Source: Lachnospiraceae bacterium
GTDB taxonomy: Bacteria; Bacillota; Clostridia; Lachnospirales; Lachnospiraceae
Reading direction: 5' to 3'
Assembly (NCBI GenBank): GCA_017503735.1
Contig: JAFVSN010000005.1
Location: 71,628 to 135,627 of the forward strand
DNA: 64,000 nt
In this document: positions 7,439 through 15,747 of the stretch, piece after piece
Layout: the number at the start of each line of letters is the position of its first letter
How positions within the stretch are numbered: position 1 is the stretch's first letter
The notes under the pieces: generated by a model
Told to the model about the DNA's origin: nothing
Database searches by the model: none
What the model saw: only the letters and a program-made list of their open reading frames with translations
Position numbers and translations under genes: made by a program

Positions 7439-9202
7439 TTACGGAATCATAATTCCTTCTTCCTTCAACAGTTCTACAAACTTCTTCCGTTCCATACTTC
7501 CCAAATCCCCCTCGTCTCTCTTGCGGACTGCTACACAACCGCTTTCCGCTTCTTTTTCTCCTACTACAAGGATGTACGGGACGCGTTCTTCACGTGCAGC
7601 CCGGATTTTGTAACCGATTTTTTCGGCACGGGCATCCAACTCGCATCGCAGTCCTTCCTGCTTCAAGGAGGCTTCTACCTGCTTTGCATAGTCAAGGTAT
7701 TTGTCGGAAATCGGCAGGATTTTTACCTGCACCGGAGCCAGCCACAGCGGGAATTTTCCGGCGAAGTGTTCGATCAGTACTCCCATGAAACGTTCCAGGG
7801 AACCGAAGACGACCCGATGAATCATAATCGGGCGGTGTTTCTCGCCGTCGGCACCGATGTACTCCGCTTCGAAGCGTTGCGGAAGCTGGAAATCAAGCTG
7901 AATCGTACCGCATTGCCACGTTCTGCCGATGGAGTCCTCTAAATGGAAATCAATCTTCGGACCGTAGAAGGCACCGTCTCCCTCGTTAATTACATACGGA
8001 AGCTTTAAATCATCCAGTGCATTTTTAAGGCCGTTCGTTGCCAGTTCCCAATCCTCATCACTGCCGATGGAGTTTTCCGGACGCGTGGACAACTCCACAT
8101 GATAGGAAAAGCCAAACTGCGTATAGAACTCGTCAATGAGACGGGCAACCCCTTTGATTTCATCGGAAATCTGGTCCGGCGTCATGAAGATGTGAGCATC
8201 ATCCTGGGTTGCACAGCGTACCCGCATAAGACCGTGGAGCGTGCCGGATTTTTCGTTGCGGTGGATGATGCCAAGTTCCCCCATACGCATCGGTAAATCC
8301 CGGTAAGAACGAGGTTCCATTTTGTACACCAGCATACCGCCCGGACAGTTCATAGGCTTAATGGCAAAGTCTTTCTCGTCCACCACCGTCGTATACATGT
8401 TTTCCCGGTAATGTTCCCAGTGCCCCGACGTTTCCCAAAGGGAGCGGTGCAGCATAATCGGCGTGGAGATTTCAAGGTAATTTTCCCTGCGGTGAATCTT
8501 GCGCCAGTAGTCAATGAGAAGATTCTTTAAAATCATGCCCTTCGGGAGAAAGAACGGAAGCCCCGGACCTTCTTCCATGAGAGCAAACAGTCCAAGCTCC
8601 TTACCAAGCTTTCTGTGGTCACGTTTTCTGGCTTCTTCCATGCGAAGCAGATAAGCGTCTAAAAGTTCCTTGCTCGGAAATGCCGTTCCGTAGATACGCG
8701 TCAGCATTTTGTTTTTCTCGTCACCCCGCCAGTAAGCACCGGCAACGGACAACAATTTAATGGCTTTTACCGCGCTGGTATAACAGACATGAGGGCCGGC
8801 GCAAAGCTCCACATAATCACCCTGCTGATAAAACTGTAATACCGCATCCTCCGGCAGGTCGTGGATGAGTTCGATTTTGTACGGCTCTTGTTTCTCGCTC
8901 ATAAGCTTTAAAGCTTCTTCCCGGGAGAGAACAAAGTGACGTAACTGTAGGTTTTCTTTTGCAATTTTTTTCATCTCCGCTTCAATTTCCTCAAAATGTT
9001 GGTCGGAAAACTCAAAGTCGAATTCAAAATCGTAGTAGAAACCGTCGGCAATGGCCGGTCCGATGGCGCATTTTGCCTCCGGATACAGACGCTTTACCGC
9101 CTGGGCAAGGATATGGGCTGCCGTGTGACGCAGGGCCTGAGCACCGAGCTCGCTGTCAAAGTTCTGTTCTTGGATGTTACCGTTCTTGTCATAGATTTTC
9201 AT
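7439..9202 (-). CDS. thrS: threonyl-tRNA synthetase lacking the TGS domain
   Basis: Charges tRNA-Thr with threonine. The chain opens almost directly in the editing domain (HTAAHILAQAVKRLYP; second editing motif ELCAGPH). The class II catalytic core follows, with zinc cysteine in PMNCPGG, motif 2 region GIIHRNEKSGTLHGLMRVR, AQDDAHIF-type TQDDAHIF, motif 3 GSLERF, and a C-terminal anticodon-binding domain. At 587 residues it lacks the roughly 60-residue TGS domain of the usual 640-residue enzyme. RVRCATQDD replaces the common RVRGFTQDD. I start at 9202, since GGAAG is six bases upstream; the ATG at 9208 abuts it. A T-box leader precedes it. Confidence 0.95.
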   Translation of the reverse strand: MKIYDKNGNIQEQNFDSELGAQALRHTAAHILAQAVKRLYPEAKCAIGPAIADGFYYDFEFDFEFSDQHFEEIEAEMKKIAKENLQLRHFVLSREEALKLMSEKQEPYKIELIHDLPEDAVLQFYQQGDYVELCAGPHVCYTSAVKAIKLLSVAGAYWRGDEKNKMLTRIYGTAFPSKELLDAYLLRMEEARKRDHRKLGKELGLFALMEEGPGLPFFLPKGMILKNLLIDYWRKIHRRENYLEISTPIMLHRSLWETSGHWEHYRENMYTTVVDEKDFAIKPMNCPGGMLVYKMEPRSYRDLPMRMGELGIIHRNEKSGTLHGLMRVRCATQDDAHIFMTPDQISDEIKGVARLIDEFYTQFGFSYHVELSTRPENSIGSDEDWELATNGLKNALDDLKLPYVINEGDGAFYGPKIDFHLEDSIGRTWQCGTIQLDFQLPQRFEAEYIGADGEKHRPIMIHRVVFGSLERFMGVLIEHFAGKFPLWLAPVQVKILPISDKYLDYAKQVEASLKQEGLRCELDARAEKIGYKIRAAREERVPYILVVGEKEAESGCVAVRKRDEGDLGSMERKKFVELLKEEGIMIP

Positions 9203-9208
9203 ATGCAT

Positions 9209-9552
9209 CTTCCTTTCTGCATGATTGCCGCCCGGCGACCGGGTGATCTGCGAGTGTCATACTAAAAACTGGTTAATAGTTTCATTAACACAAGAAAAAG
9301 CACCTTTAAAGACACGACGAACGTATCTTTAAGGGTGCTCTATGCACGGTTCCACCTTAATTTTTCACTTCGGATTCCAACAAATCCTAACCTTTAACGC
9401 AGGTGTACGGCAACGCTTACTCTCCTTTCGGCATTGCAGCTCTAGAATGGTTTTCACGCGGGGTCTACATAAGCATCTTCCACCATACGATGCTCTCTCT
9501 GGATGCGGTGTCCGCGTTACTCTTTTCCGTTAACGCTTTTCCTATGTTAATT
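9209..9552 (-). ncRNA. T-box leader of thrS
   Basis: Reading the minus strand from about 9552, the leader contains a long stem I region, then the T-box sequence AAGGTGGAACCGTGCA (complement of 9343-9358). A terminator hairpin with stem AGCACCTTTAAAGA (9299-9339) and a run of T follows. Uncharged tRNA would pair with GGAAC and favour the antiterminator. An ACC threonine codon on the 3' side of stem I (in GTAGACCCCGCG, about 9459-9470) is the candidate specifier, agreeing with thrS downstream. The specifier position is inferred, not folded. Confidence 0.9.
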
Positions 9553-9558
9553 GGCCTC

Positions 9559-9587
9559 ATTGTAGCACGACTGTTTTGGTGTGTCAA
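9559..9587 (-). promoter_or_regulatory. sigma-A promoter of the thrS T-box
   Basis: On the minus strand TTGACA (complement of 9582-9587) and TACAAT (complement of 9559-9564) are separated by 17 bases. Transcription would begin near 9552 and run into the T-box leader. Confidence 0.85.
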
Positions 9588-9614
9588 GTTTTTTTAAAAA
9601 GTATATTCAAAAAG

Positions 9615-10457
9615 TCAATGTCTGTCCGTGAATTTTCCGTACCATTTCATGGCTTCCTGCCGGTATTGTTCCGCAACCTGCATCAGTTCATTGTATTGGG
9701 ATTTTGCCCGGTCCAAAAGGTTGGTTGTGTGTGCCAGTGTTTGCGCGGTTTGTTGCCGGTTCTGTTCGCATTCCGTAAGTTTTGCTTTTGTAAGCTGTAG
9801 CGTTTGCTCTTTCTCCGACAAAAGATTTTGTTGTTGTTCGGAGAGGCGGATTGCCTGCATAAGACCTTGTTCCAATTGCTTTTTTTCTGCTTCCCACGGA
9901 AGACGAAGGGTGGAAAGATGTTCTGCTTCGGTACAGATGGGTTCGAAATTTCCTTCCCTTGTGTAGCGATAGGAAATCGAGGATGTCCCGACGGTAAGAA
10001 AAAGGTATAAATAGTGTTCGGTTGCCTGAACGGAAAGATGAGGCGGCTCCGGGTAGGCGGTTTGGATTGACTCCGGAAGTCGGATTGTAGTATCGGAAAA
10101 AGGAAGTCGCAGCTTTATCCGGTAGGAGTTGGATTCTTCTTCCGAATAAAATAGAAAGAGTATGTTGTTAAAAACAATGAGTTGCGGTTCCCGGTAGATT
10201 ACGGTGGTATTGATCTCCGGGCGGAACAGTAGCACAGATTCGTGGAGACGGCGAAGTAAGAGAAGGTTTTCTCTGTTGATGTAGGCATAATAAAGGGAAT
10301 CGTTGTAGATGCATCCGGAGAACCCGGTTTTGTAGCCGGAACACAGAAGAAACGGATGTCCGAAGTGCTCGTTGCGGATCGGATGTAAAAACAGACCGTT
10401 TTCGGAAGCGGACAGAAGAATGGGAACTCCGGATAAGGAGAAAGAAAACAGCTCCAT
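9615..10457 (-). CDS. unknown protein with beta-rich N-terminus and C-terminal coiled coil
   Basis: About 280 residues. The first 180 are aromatic and beta-rich with repeated short motifs (YNDSLYYAYINREN, PQLIVFNNILFLFYSEEES, EHYLYLFLTVGTSS), suggesting propeller-like blades. The remaining 100 residues form a Gln/Glu-rich coiled coil (EAEKKQLEQGLMQAIRLSEQ onward) ending in KWYGKFTDRH. No signal peptide is evident. The ATG at 10457 has GGTGA upstream; a GTG at 10466 is an alternative. It is divergent from the next gene, with only about 85 bp between them. I do not recognise the family. Confidence 0.6.
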   Translation of the reverse strand: MELFSFSLSGVPILLSASENGLFLHPIRNEHFGHPFLLCSGYKTGFSGCIYNDSLYYAYINRENLLLLRRLHESVLLFRPEINTTVIYREPQLIVFNNILFLFYSEEESNSYRIKLRLPFSDTTIRLPESIQTAYPEPPHLSVQATEHYLYLFLTVGTSSISYRYTREGNFEPICTEAEHLSTLRLPWEAEKKQLEQGLMQAIRLSEQQQNLLSEKEQTLQLTKAKLTECEQNRQQTAQTLAHTTNLLDRAKSQYNELMQVAEQYRQEAMKWYGKFTDRH

Positions 10458-10482
10458 GAAAATCACCGTTTTTTATTATTGC

Positions 10483-10499
10483 TATGGTCACAAACCATA
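10483..10499. promoter_or_regulatory. dyad in a divergent intergenic region
   Basis: TATGGT-CACAA-ACCATA is a perfect six-base-pair dyad midway between two divergent genes, so it could be an operator for both. A TATGAT box at 10510-10515 could serve the plus-strand gene. Position and symmetry are seen; function is inferred. Confidence 0.35.
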
Positions 10500-10541
10500 A
10501 AATAGAACGTATGATATAGAAAAAAGAAAAGGATGTGCAGT

Positions 10542-11483
10542 ATGGCAAAATGTAAATGTTCAAATCGTTCGCGTATTATCAGCAATACCGTACAGCGGTT
10601 GTATGACGGCTGTGCGGATGTGTGTGCAAATCCGGTATGCGGCGACCCGTCGGTATTAAGTATTATGGCTCCTTTGATTTATGATGAGATCGGTATTAAT
10701 CTTTGTACCACCTTTGATTTGGGAGTGGATATTGCCACAACGTATCCGACGGTGACAAGCGCGTCGGTAAAGGTAATTGATGCAACCTACACCTACGGAC
10801 CGGAGGGAGTACAGATTGAGTCGTTGGCGGGCAGACCGAATTGCTACGTGGTAACCCTGTCCGGGATTACGGTGCAGTTTGCGGTAGAGTTGTATGATGC
10901 GGCAGGACGTCTGGTGACAACGATTTTCCCGACGGCGGTATATTTGCCGGCGTCTATCACGGCACCGACCTATGATGAGGACACCAATCCGGTTTCCGTG
11001 GAATTGGAAATTTTTGCGCCGTATGGATTTTCCTATGACACAACGGCAACCGTGCCGACACCGGTGATCAATTTCATCGGGTTTAGTCAGGACAGCAATT
11101 TTATCCGGCAAGGCTTGAATCTGTACGGCTTGGCGAAACTGTTGGATTTTGATATTGAGGACAGCACGGCGACCGTGGGTCTTACGTTGGTATTACAAAG
11201 TCTGTATTTTGCGGGCTATCGCGTGGAAAGTGCCGGGAAAATCGATGTGCCGAAGGGAAGCATCTTGGCTGCAGATAATACCGACTGTATGCGCTTTGTG
11301 GCAGGAGATTTGTTGAATCTGGCCATTAAGCCGCTTGATTTGGGAGAACTGCAAGGCGCGGAAGGGAACTGCGGTACCTGTGAGTGTGACTGTAACGGGC
11401 ACGGTGCGGTGTCAAACAATGACTGTACCGGAATTGTAAGCGATGATTCCTCGGTGTTTCCGACAGTATTTCCGGAAGTCTAA
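10542..11483 (+). CDS. unknown protein with cysteine-rich termini
   Basis: A 313-residue protein with no signal peptide. The N-terminus carries KCKC and CADVCANPVC, the C-terminus CGTCECDCNGHG and NNDC, and the middle 230 residues are beta-strand-rich and almost cysteine-free (TTYPTVTSASVKVIDATYTYG and similar). Cysteines clustered at both ends suggest metal binding or cross-linking, as in some structural or coat proteins, but I do not recognise the family. The ATG at 10542 has AGGATG upstream; a GTG at 10533 is possible. It is divergent from the coiled-coil gene and ends at a strong terminator. Confidence 0.65.
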   Translation: MAKCKCSNRSRIISNTVQRLYDGCADVCANPVCGDPSVLSIMAPLIYDEIGINLCTTFDLGVDIATTYPTVTSASVKVIDATYTYGPEGVQIESLAGRPNCYVVTLSGITVQFAVELYDAAGRLVTTIFPTAVYLPASITAPTYDEDTNPVSVELEIFAPYGFSYDTTATVPTPVINFIGFSQDSNFIRQGLNLYGLAKLLDFDIEDSTATVGLTLVLQSLYFAGYRVESAGKIDVPKGSILAADNTDCMRFVAGDLLNLAIKPLDLGELQGAEGNCGTCECDCNGHGAVSNNDCTGIVSDDSSVFPTVFPEV

Positions 11484-11495
11484 ATGCAGCATTTG

Positions 11496-11525
11496 GGGGG
11501 TGACGAATTGCGTCAGCCCCTTTTT
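11496..11525 (+). terminator. Rho-independent terminator
   Basis: GGGGTGACG-AATT-GCGTCAGCCCC, with one bulged base, is followed by TTTTT, 13 bp after the stop of the Cys-rich gene. Confidence 0.8.
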
Positions 11526-11731
11526 GCGTGCAGGTAAAGTGAGTAAGCGCGAAACCGAAACGTCAAAGAAGCATTTCCTTGAGTAAAGCAAAAGTCTGCG
11601 ATTCGGATGTTGTCTTGTAAAAAATAAAAGTTTTGAAACTTTTTTCCATGCTTACGTGTATTATAAGTGAAATGGGTTGTGGAGGAAGGAGATCGAATTC
11701 GATTAAAATGAGAGAAAAGAGAGAGGAAAGA

Positions 11732-13807
11732 ATGATGAAGAAAAAGGGATGGATGTTGCTCGGACTGGCAACAATGCTTGCATTTACGGGGTGCGGAAAG
11801 GACGGAGCAGATACACCGGGCCAGGAGACTGTGGCTCAGGTACAAGGGCAGGAGACCGTCATACAGGTACAAGGGCAGGAGGACTCTAAAACTGCAGAAG
11901 GAGATGCCGGGAGTTTAAAACCAACGGTAACACCGAAGCCTACCGCTACGCCGGTGCCGACTATGACACCGGAGCAGAAAATGCTTGCTACCGAGCTGAG
12001 AGATGTTTATAAAGATGAAGTGTCCGCACGAATGGTGGAGAAGGGTTATTTTTATGAAGTGAACCGGACTGCGGAGAATGAGGAATTTTTCATTGAGTTT
12101 AAGGCAGTGACCGGTGATATGAGGAACCCGAAGCTGGTGATGGACCTTACCGTGAATGACGAGGCATTGGCGGAAGGCTATGAGGAAATCAAGGTATTTG
12201 CCCATACGTTGAGTGAGTCTGCCTTTGCTGATGCTGAAAATGAATGGCCGTTTGACGGGTTTGGAAAAAGAGACGAGACAAAACGTAATTTATACCATGT
12301 AATCGTGACCGGGAACCCGTATTGGATGGCAGCGGGAGATGCTGTTGTGGTAGATATTTGCGGGATAAATTTTGAACATACGGAAGCGTATGATTTTGAA
12401 ATCGAGCAGAAGATCAATCTGCCGGAATTTCGTATTACGGTACCGCAGTACGAATATCATCCGGTGCCGGAGAAGGGATATGAGGAGCTTGTGTACGAGC
12501 ACAGGGGGACAGCGTATTTGCCGGAACAGGTAGTGTTCGGTCAGTATGTGACAGAGATCCGGTTCGCTTCTTATGTGGAGGAAGAAATCGTAAAGAAATA
12601 TGAGGGAGGGATTGGTCAATATGAGGCAGGAAAACAGCCGGAATGGAAGGAATTTTTTTCCGGACTGACCTTAGAGGTGGACGGAAGGGAGTACCGGGTA
12701 AAACAGGACGGATATTATTTGTCTTTCTCTGAAACGGACAGTGCAAAAGGAGACTTCAAGGGAACGGGATATGTGGAGTTTCCCGGGTTTGATATTTTGA
12801 GTGCGACCGAAGTGATTCTTTGGGCAGGAACCACCGGATACGATTTGAAATCCGGTAGCAGTGTCCCGATGACAAGAAAACTACCGACGGCTGCGGAGAC
12901 CGAGAAACCGTCTTTGGAACAAAAGGATTTGGCGGAACAGGTAAGAACCCTTTATAAGGATGAAATGTCCGCGTCCCTGATTGAGCAGGGTTATTATCAG
13001 ATGGTAAACGAAAGCTTTACGGACGCTATCTTCCGGTTTGATTTTAAGGCTGTGACGGGAGATAAGGATAACCGTATGATGCTGTTTGATGTTTATGTGG
13101 ATGATGCGGTGCTGGCCGCATCCTATGACAAGATTTGTCTGCGGGTAGGTTGTGTAAGAGAAGAAAACTATGATCCGGAGAGCAGTACGGGATGGAATTG
13201 TACGGGATACGGGTATCGGAACGAGGAGGTAGGCAATCTGTACCATGTGGTATTAAGAGGCTTTATTTTTGGATACGCGCCGACAATGGTGGATGTTTAC
13301 GGGGTTGGTTTTGATACAGATACAAATCAGGACAACGGCATTCGGTGGTATTCGGTAAATCCGGAAGGACGATTGGTAGAGACAGCGGATGAGGTGTATT
13401 GTCCGATTCCATACATACAATACGATGCCGGAAGTATGGTGTTTACCTACGCCGGGAAACAGTACGAGTTACAAGAGATCGTTTTTGGAAAATATAATAC
13501 GGAGTTTGCGTTCTATACCGATATTGATGCAAGCGGAGTGCCGACCGGTAGTACGGAACTGTGGAACTACCGGGAGGAAATACAGAAAGACTGGCTTGAT
13601 TTTTCAGCCACGCTCCGTATCGTGGCAGACGGGGTAGAATATCCGGTCATTGATGAAGAAGGAAGACGTGGTTACATATGGTTTGATGTGGCGGAAGGAC
13701 GGGAATCCTATCGCGGAAACGCGCATCCGTATTTTCCGGTAGTGGACTATACGGAAGTGACGGAGATACAGATAAAAGCAGGCGATACGGTTTACAGAAT
13801 AAAGTAA
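11732..13807 (+). CDS. lipoprotein with tandemly duplicated 300-residue domain
   Basis: A 691-residue lipoprotein. The signal sequence ends in the lipobox LAFTGC. A short repeat (QVQGQETV twice) and a Thr-Pro linker (TVTPKPTATPVPTMTP) follow. Residues about 83-385 and 397-691 are two copies of one domain: LRDVYKDEVSARMVEKGYF matches VRTLYKDEMSASLIEQGYY, both continue with F-x-FKAVTGD, and both finish with a TEV-x-x-I-x-AG strand. The function of the domain is unknown. The start is chosen at ATGATG after AGGAAAG; upstream in-frame codons lack a site. It is followed by its own terminator, so it is probably monocistronic. Confidence 0.8.
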   Translation: MMKKKGWMLLGLATMLAFTGCGKDGADTPGQETVAQVQGQETVIQVQGQEDSKTAEGDAGSLKPTVTPKPTATPVPTMTPEQKMLATELRDVYKDEVSARMVEKGYFYEVNRTAENEEFFIEFKAVTGDMRNPKLVMDLTVNDEALAEGYEEIKVFAHTLSESAFADAENEWPFDGFGKRDETKRNLYHVIVTGNPYWMAAGDAVVVDICGINFEHTEAYDFEIEQKINLPEFRITVPQYEYHPVPEKGYEELVYEHRGTAYLPEQVVFGQYVTEIRFASYVEEEIVKKYEGGIGQYEAGKQPEWKEFFSGLTLEVDGREYRVKQDGYYLSFSETDSAKGDFKGTGYVEFPGFDILSATEVILWAGTTGYDLKSGSSVPMTRKLPTAAETEKPSLEQKDLAEQVRTLYKDEMSASLIEQGYYQMVNESFTDAIFRFDFKAVTGDKDNRMMLFDVYVDDAVLAASYDKICLRVGCVREENYDPESSTGWNCTGYGYRNEEVGNLYHVVLRGFIFGYAPTMVDVYGVGFDTDTNQDNGIRWYSVNPEGRLVETADEVYCPIPYIQYDAGSMVFTYAGKQYELQEIVFGKYNTEFAFYTDIDASGVPTGSTELWNYREEIQKDWLDFSATLRIVADGVEYPVIDEEGRRGYIWFDVAEGRESYRGNAHPYFPVVDYTEVTEIQIKAGDTVYRIK

Positions 13808-13840
13808 GCCGGAGAAAGGTATTTGAGATGTTTGTTGTAA

Positions 13841-13875
13841 GAGGTCGTAACTTTTTGTTGCGACCTTCTCTTTTT
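13841..13875 (+). terminator. Rho-independent terminator
   Basis: GAGGTCGTAAC pairs with GTTGCGACCTTC around TTTTT and is followed by TCTTTTT. It ends the duplicated-domain lipoprotein gene. Confidence 0.75.
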
Positions 13876-13914
13876 GCCTTTTTTCGCGAAATCATGAAAT
13901 CTTTGTAAAGTACA

Positions 13915-13943
13915 TTGATTTTAAAAAATGAGTGTGATAAACT
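13915..13943 (+). promoter_or_regulatory. candidate sigma-A promoter of the ABC exporter operon
   Basis: TTGATT at 13915-13920 and TAAACT at 13938-13943 are 17 bases apart, 50 bp upstream of the first exporter gene. Confidence 0.5.
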
Positions 13944-13992
13944 TAATACTTGGTTTGCAAAACAGCAAACGAGAGTAGAAGGAGGCATAAAA

Positions 13993-15747
13993 ATGATCAG
14001 TATGCTGAAGAAATTAATGGGGTGCGTCAGGGAGTACAAAAAAGTCTCGATTTTAACCCCGATTCTAATGATTGGTGAAGTGGCGATGGAAAGTTTGCTT
14101 CCGTTTGTCATTGCGAAACTGGTGGGACAGATAGAAGCCGGATGTGAGTTTTCGGTAATTGTAAAACACGGATTGATTTTGTTTGCCATGGCCTGTGTTT
14201 CTATGTTTTTCGGCGGACTTGCCGGAATCACGGGGTCCAAGGCATCCTGCGGTTTTGCAAAGAATCTGCGACATGATTTGTATTATCGGATTCAGGAGTA
14301 TTCCTTTGAGAATATCGATAAGTTCTCGGCATCCTCTCTGGTGACCCGTCTGACCACGGATGTGGCCAATGTACAGATGTCCTATATGATGTTGATTCGT
14401 ATTGCAATCCGTAGCCCGCTGATGTTTATTTCTGCTATTTTGATGGCCTTTATTATGGGCGGTAAGATGGCACTGATGTTTGTGGTGGTAGTACCGATTC
14501 TGGGCTTTGGGTTGTTTACGGTGGCAAAGAAAGCAATGCCGTTGTTCCGAAGTGTGTTCCGTAAGTACGATAATCTAAATGCGTCTATTCAGGAAAACGT
14601 AAAAGGAATGCGTGTGGTAAAGTCCTTTGTGCGGGAAGAGTATGAGAAGAAAAAGTTTAACCGTGCGGCTGAGGATGTTTGTATGGATTTTACCAAGGCG
14701 GAGCGCATTGTGGCAATCAACGGCCCGCTCATGCAGTTTTGTTTGTATGCAAATATGATGCTTGTGTTGTCCTTCGGTTCTTATCTGGTTATTTCAAGCA
14801 AGGGAAGCAGCATGGGTGTGGGACAGCTGTCCGCTATGATTACCTACGGCTTTATGGTGCTCAGTTCCCTTATGATGCTTAGTATGATTTTTGTTATGTT
14901 GACCATTTCTGCAGAGTCTGCGGAGCGTATTGTGGAAGTGTTGGAGGAGAAGCCGTCTCTTACAAATCCGGAGAACCCGGTGTACGAAGTTAAGGATGGT
15001 TCCGTAGTATTCGAGAACGTGAACTTTAAATATGCGAAAACAGCAGATCGGTTTGCGCTGTCCGATATCGACCTTACCATTAAATCCGGGGAAACGGTAG
15101 GAATTTTAGGAGGTACCGGTTCGTCAAAGACGACACTCATCCAGTTGATTTCCCGTTTGTACGATGTGACGGACGGTTCCGTGAAAGTCGGCGGTGTGGA
15201 TGTAAGAGACTATGATTTGGAAGCACTTCGTAATCAGGTGGCGGTAGTGCTACAGAAAAACGTACTGTTCTCCGGTACCATTAAAGAAAATCTTCGTTGG
15301 GGTAACGCCGAGGCAACCGATGAGGAGATTATGGAGGCGTGTCGTCTTTCCCAAGCATCGGAATTTATTGAAAGCTTTCCGGAGAAATATGACACTTACA
15401 TAGAGCAGGGCGGTGCCAATGTATCCGGTGGCCAGAAGCAGCGTTTGTGTATTGCACGGGCGCTTCTTAAGAAACCGAAGATTTTGATTCTGGACGATTC
15501 CACCAGCGCGGTGGATACGAGAACGGATGCACTCATTCGTAAGTCGTTCCGCGAGTTTATTCCGGAGACCACAAAGATTATAATTGCGCAGCGTGTGTCT
15601 TCCGTACAGGATGCCGATAAGATTATCATTATGGATAAGGGGCGTATTATGGCGGTAGGTACTCATGAAGAATTGCTGGCTTCCAATGAGATTTACCAAG
15701 AGGTATACACCTCACAGAATAAGGGAGGTGACGACGATGCCGAATAA
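13993..15747 (+). CDS. heterodimeric ABC exporter subunit with degenerate ATPase site
   Basis: A 584-residue half-transporter: six-helix membrane domain (residues about 15-310) then an ATPase domain. Walker A reads GGTGSSKTTL, with Ser where the family has Gly. The signature VSGGQKQRL is intact. Walker B is ILDDSTSAVD, with Asp in place of the catalytic Glu, and the switch is AQR instead of AHR. Asp and Gln at these places mark the non-catalytic half of heterodimeric exporters such as BmrC/TM287. The ATG at 13993 follows GGAGG. It overlaps the next gene, which carries the complementary active site. Likely a multidrug or lipid exporter; the substrate is unknown. Confidence 0.9.
   Translation: MISMLKKLMGCVREYKKVSILTPILMIGEVAMESLLPFVIAKLVGQIEAGCEFSVIVKHGLILFAMACVSMFFGGLAGITGSKASCGFAKNLRHDLYYRIQEYSFENIDKFSASSLVTRLTTDVANVQMSYMMLIRIAIRSPLMFISAILMAFIMGGKMALMFVVVVPILGFGLFTVAKKAMPLFRSVFRKYDNLNASIQENVKGMRVVKSFVREEYEKKKFNRAAEDVCMDFTKAERIVAINGPLMQFCLYANMMLVLSFGSYLVISSKGSSMGVGQLSAMITYGFMVLSSLMMLSMIFVMLTISAESAERIVEVLEEKPSLTNPENPVYEVKDGSVVFENVNFKYAKTADRFALSDIDLTIKSGETVGILGGTGSSKTTLIQLISRLYDVTDGSVKVGGVDVRDYDLEALRNQVAVVLQKNVLFSGTIKENLRWGNAEATDEEIMEACRLSQASEFIESFPEKYDTYIEQGGANVSGGQKQRLCIARALLKKPKILILDDSTSAVDTRTDALIRKSFREFIPETTKIIIAQRVSSVQDADKIIIMDKGRIMAVGTHEELLASNEIYQEVYTSQNKGGDDDAE

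Noticed and set aside
7355-7942. Plus-strand open frame of about 195 codons
   Set aside because: It is antisense to the well-supported thrS gene.
13647-14240. Minus-strand frame of about 197 codons spanning a terminator and the exporter start
   Set aside because: It crosses the end of one supported gene, a terminator, a promoter and the start of another.
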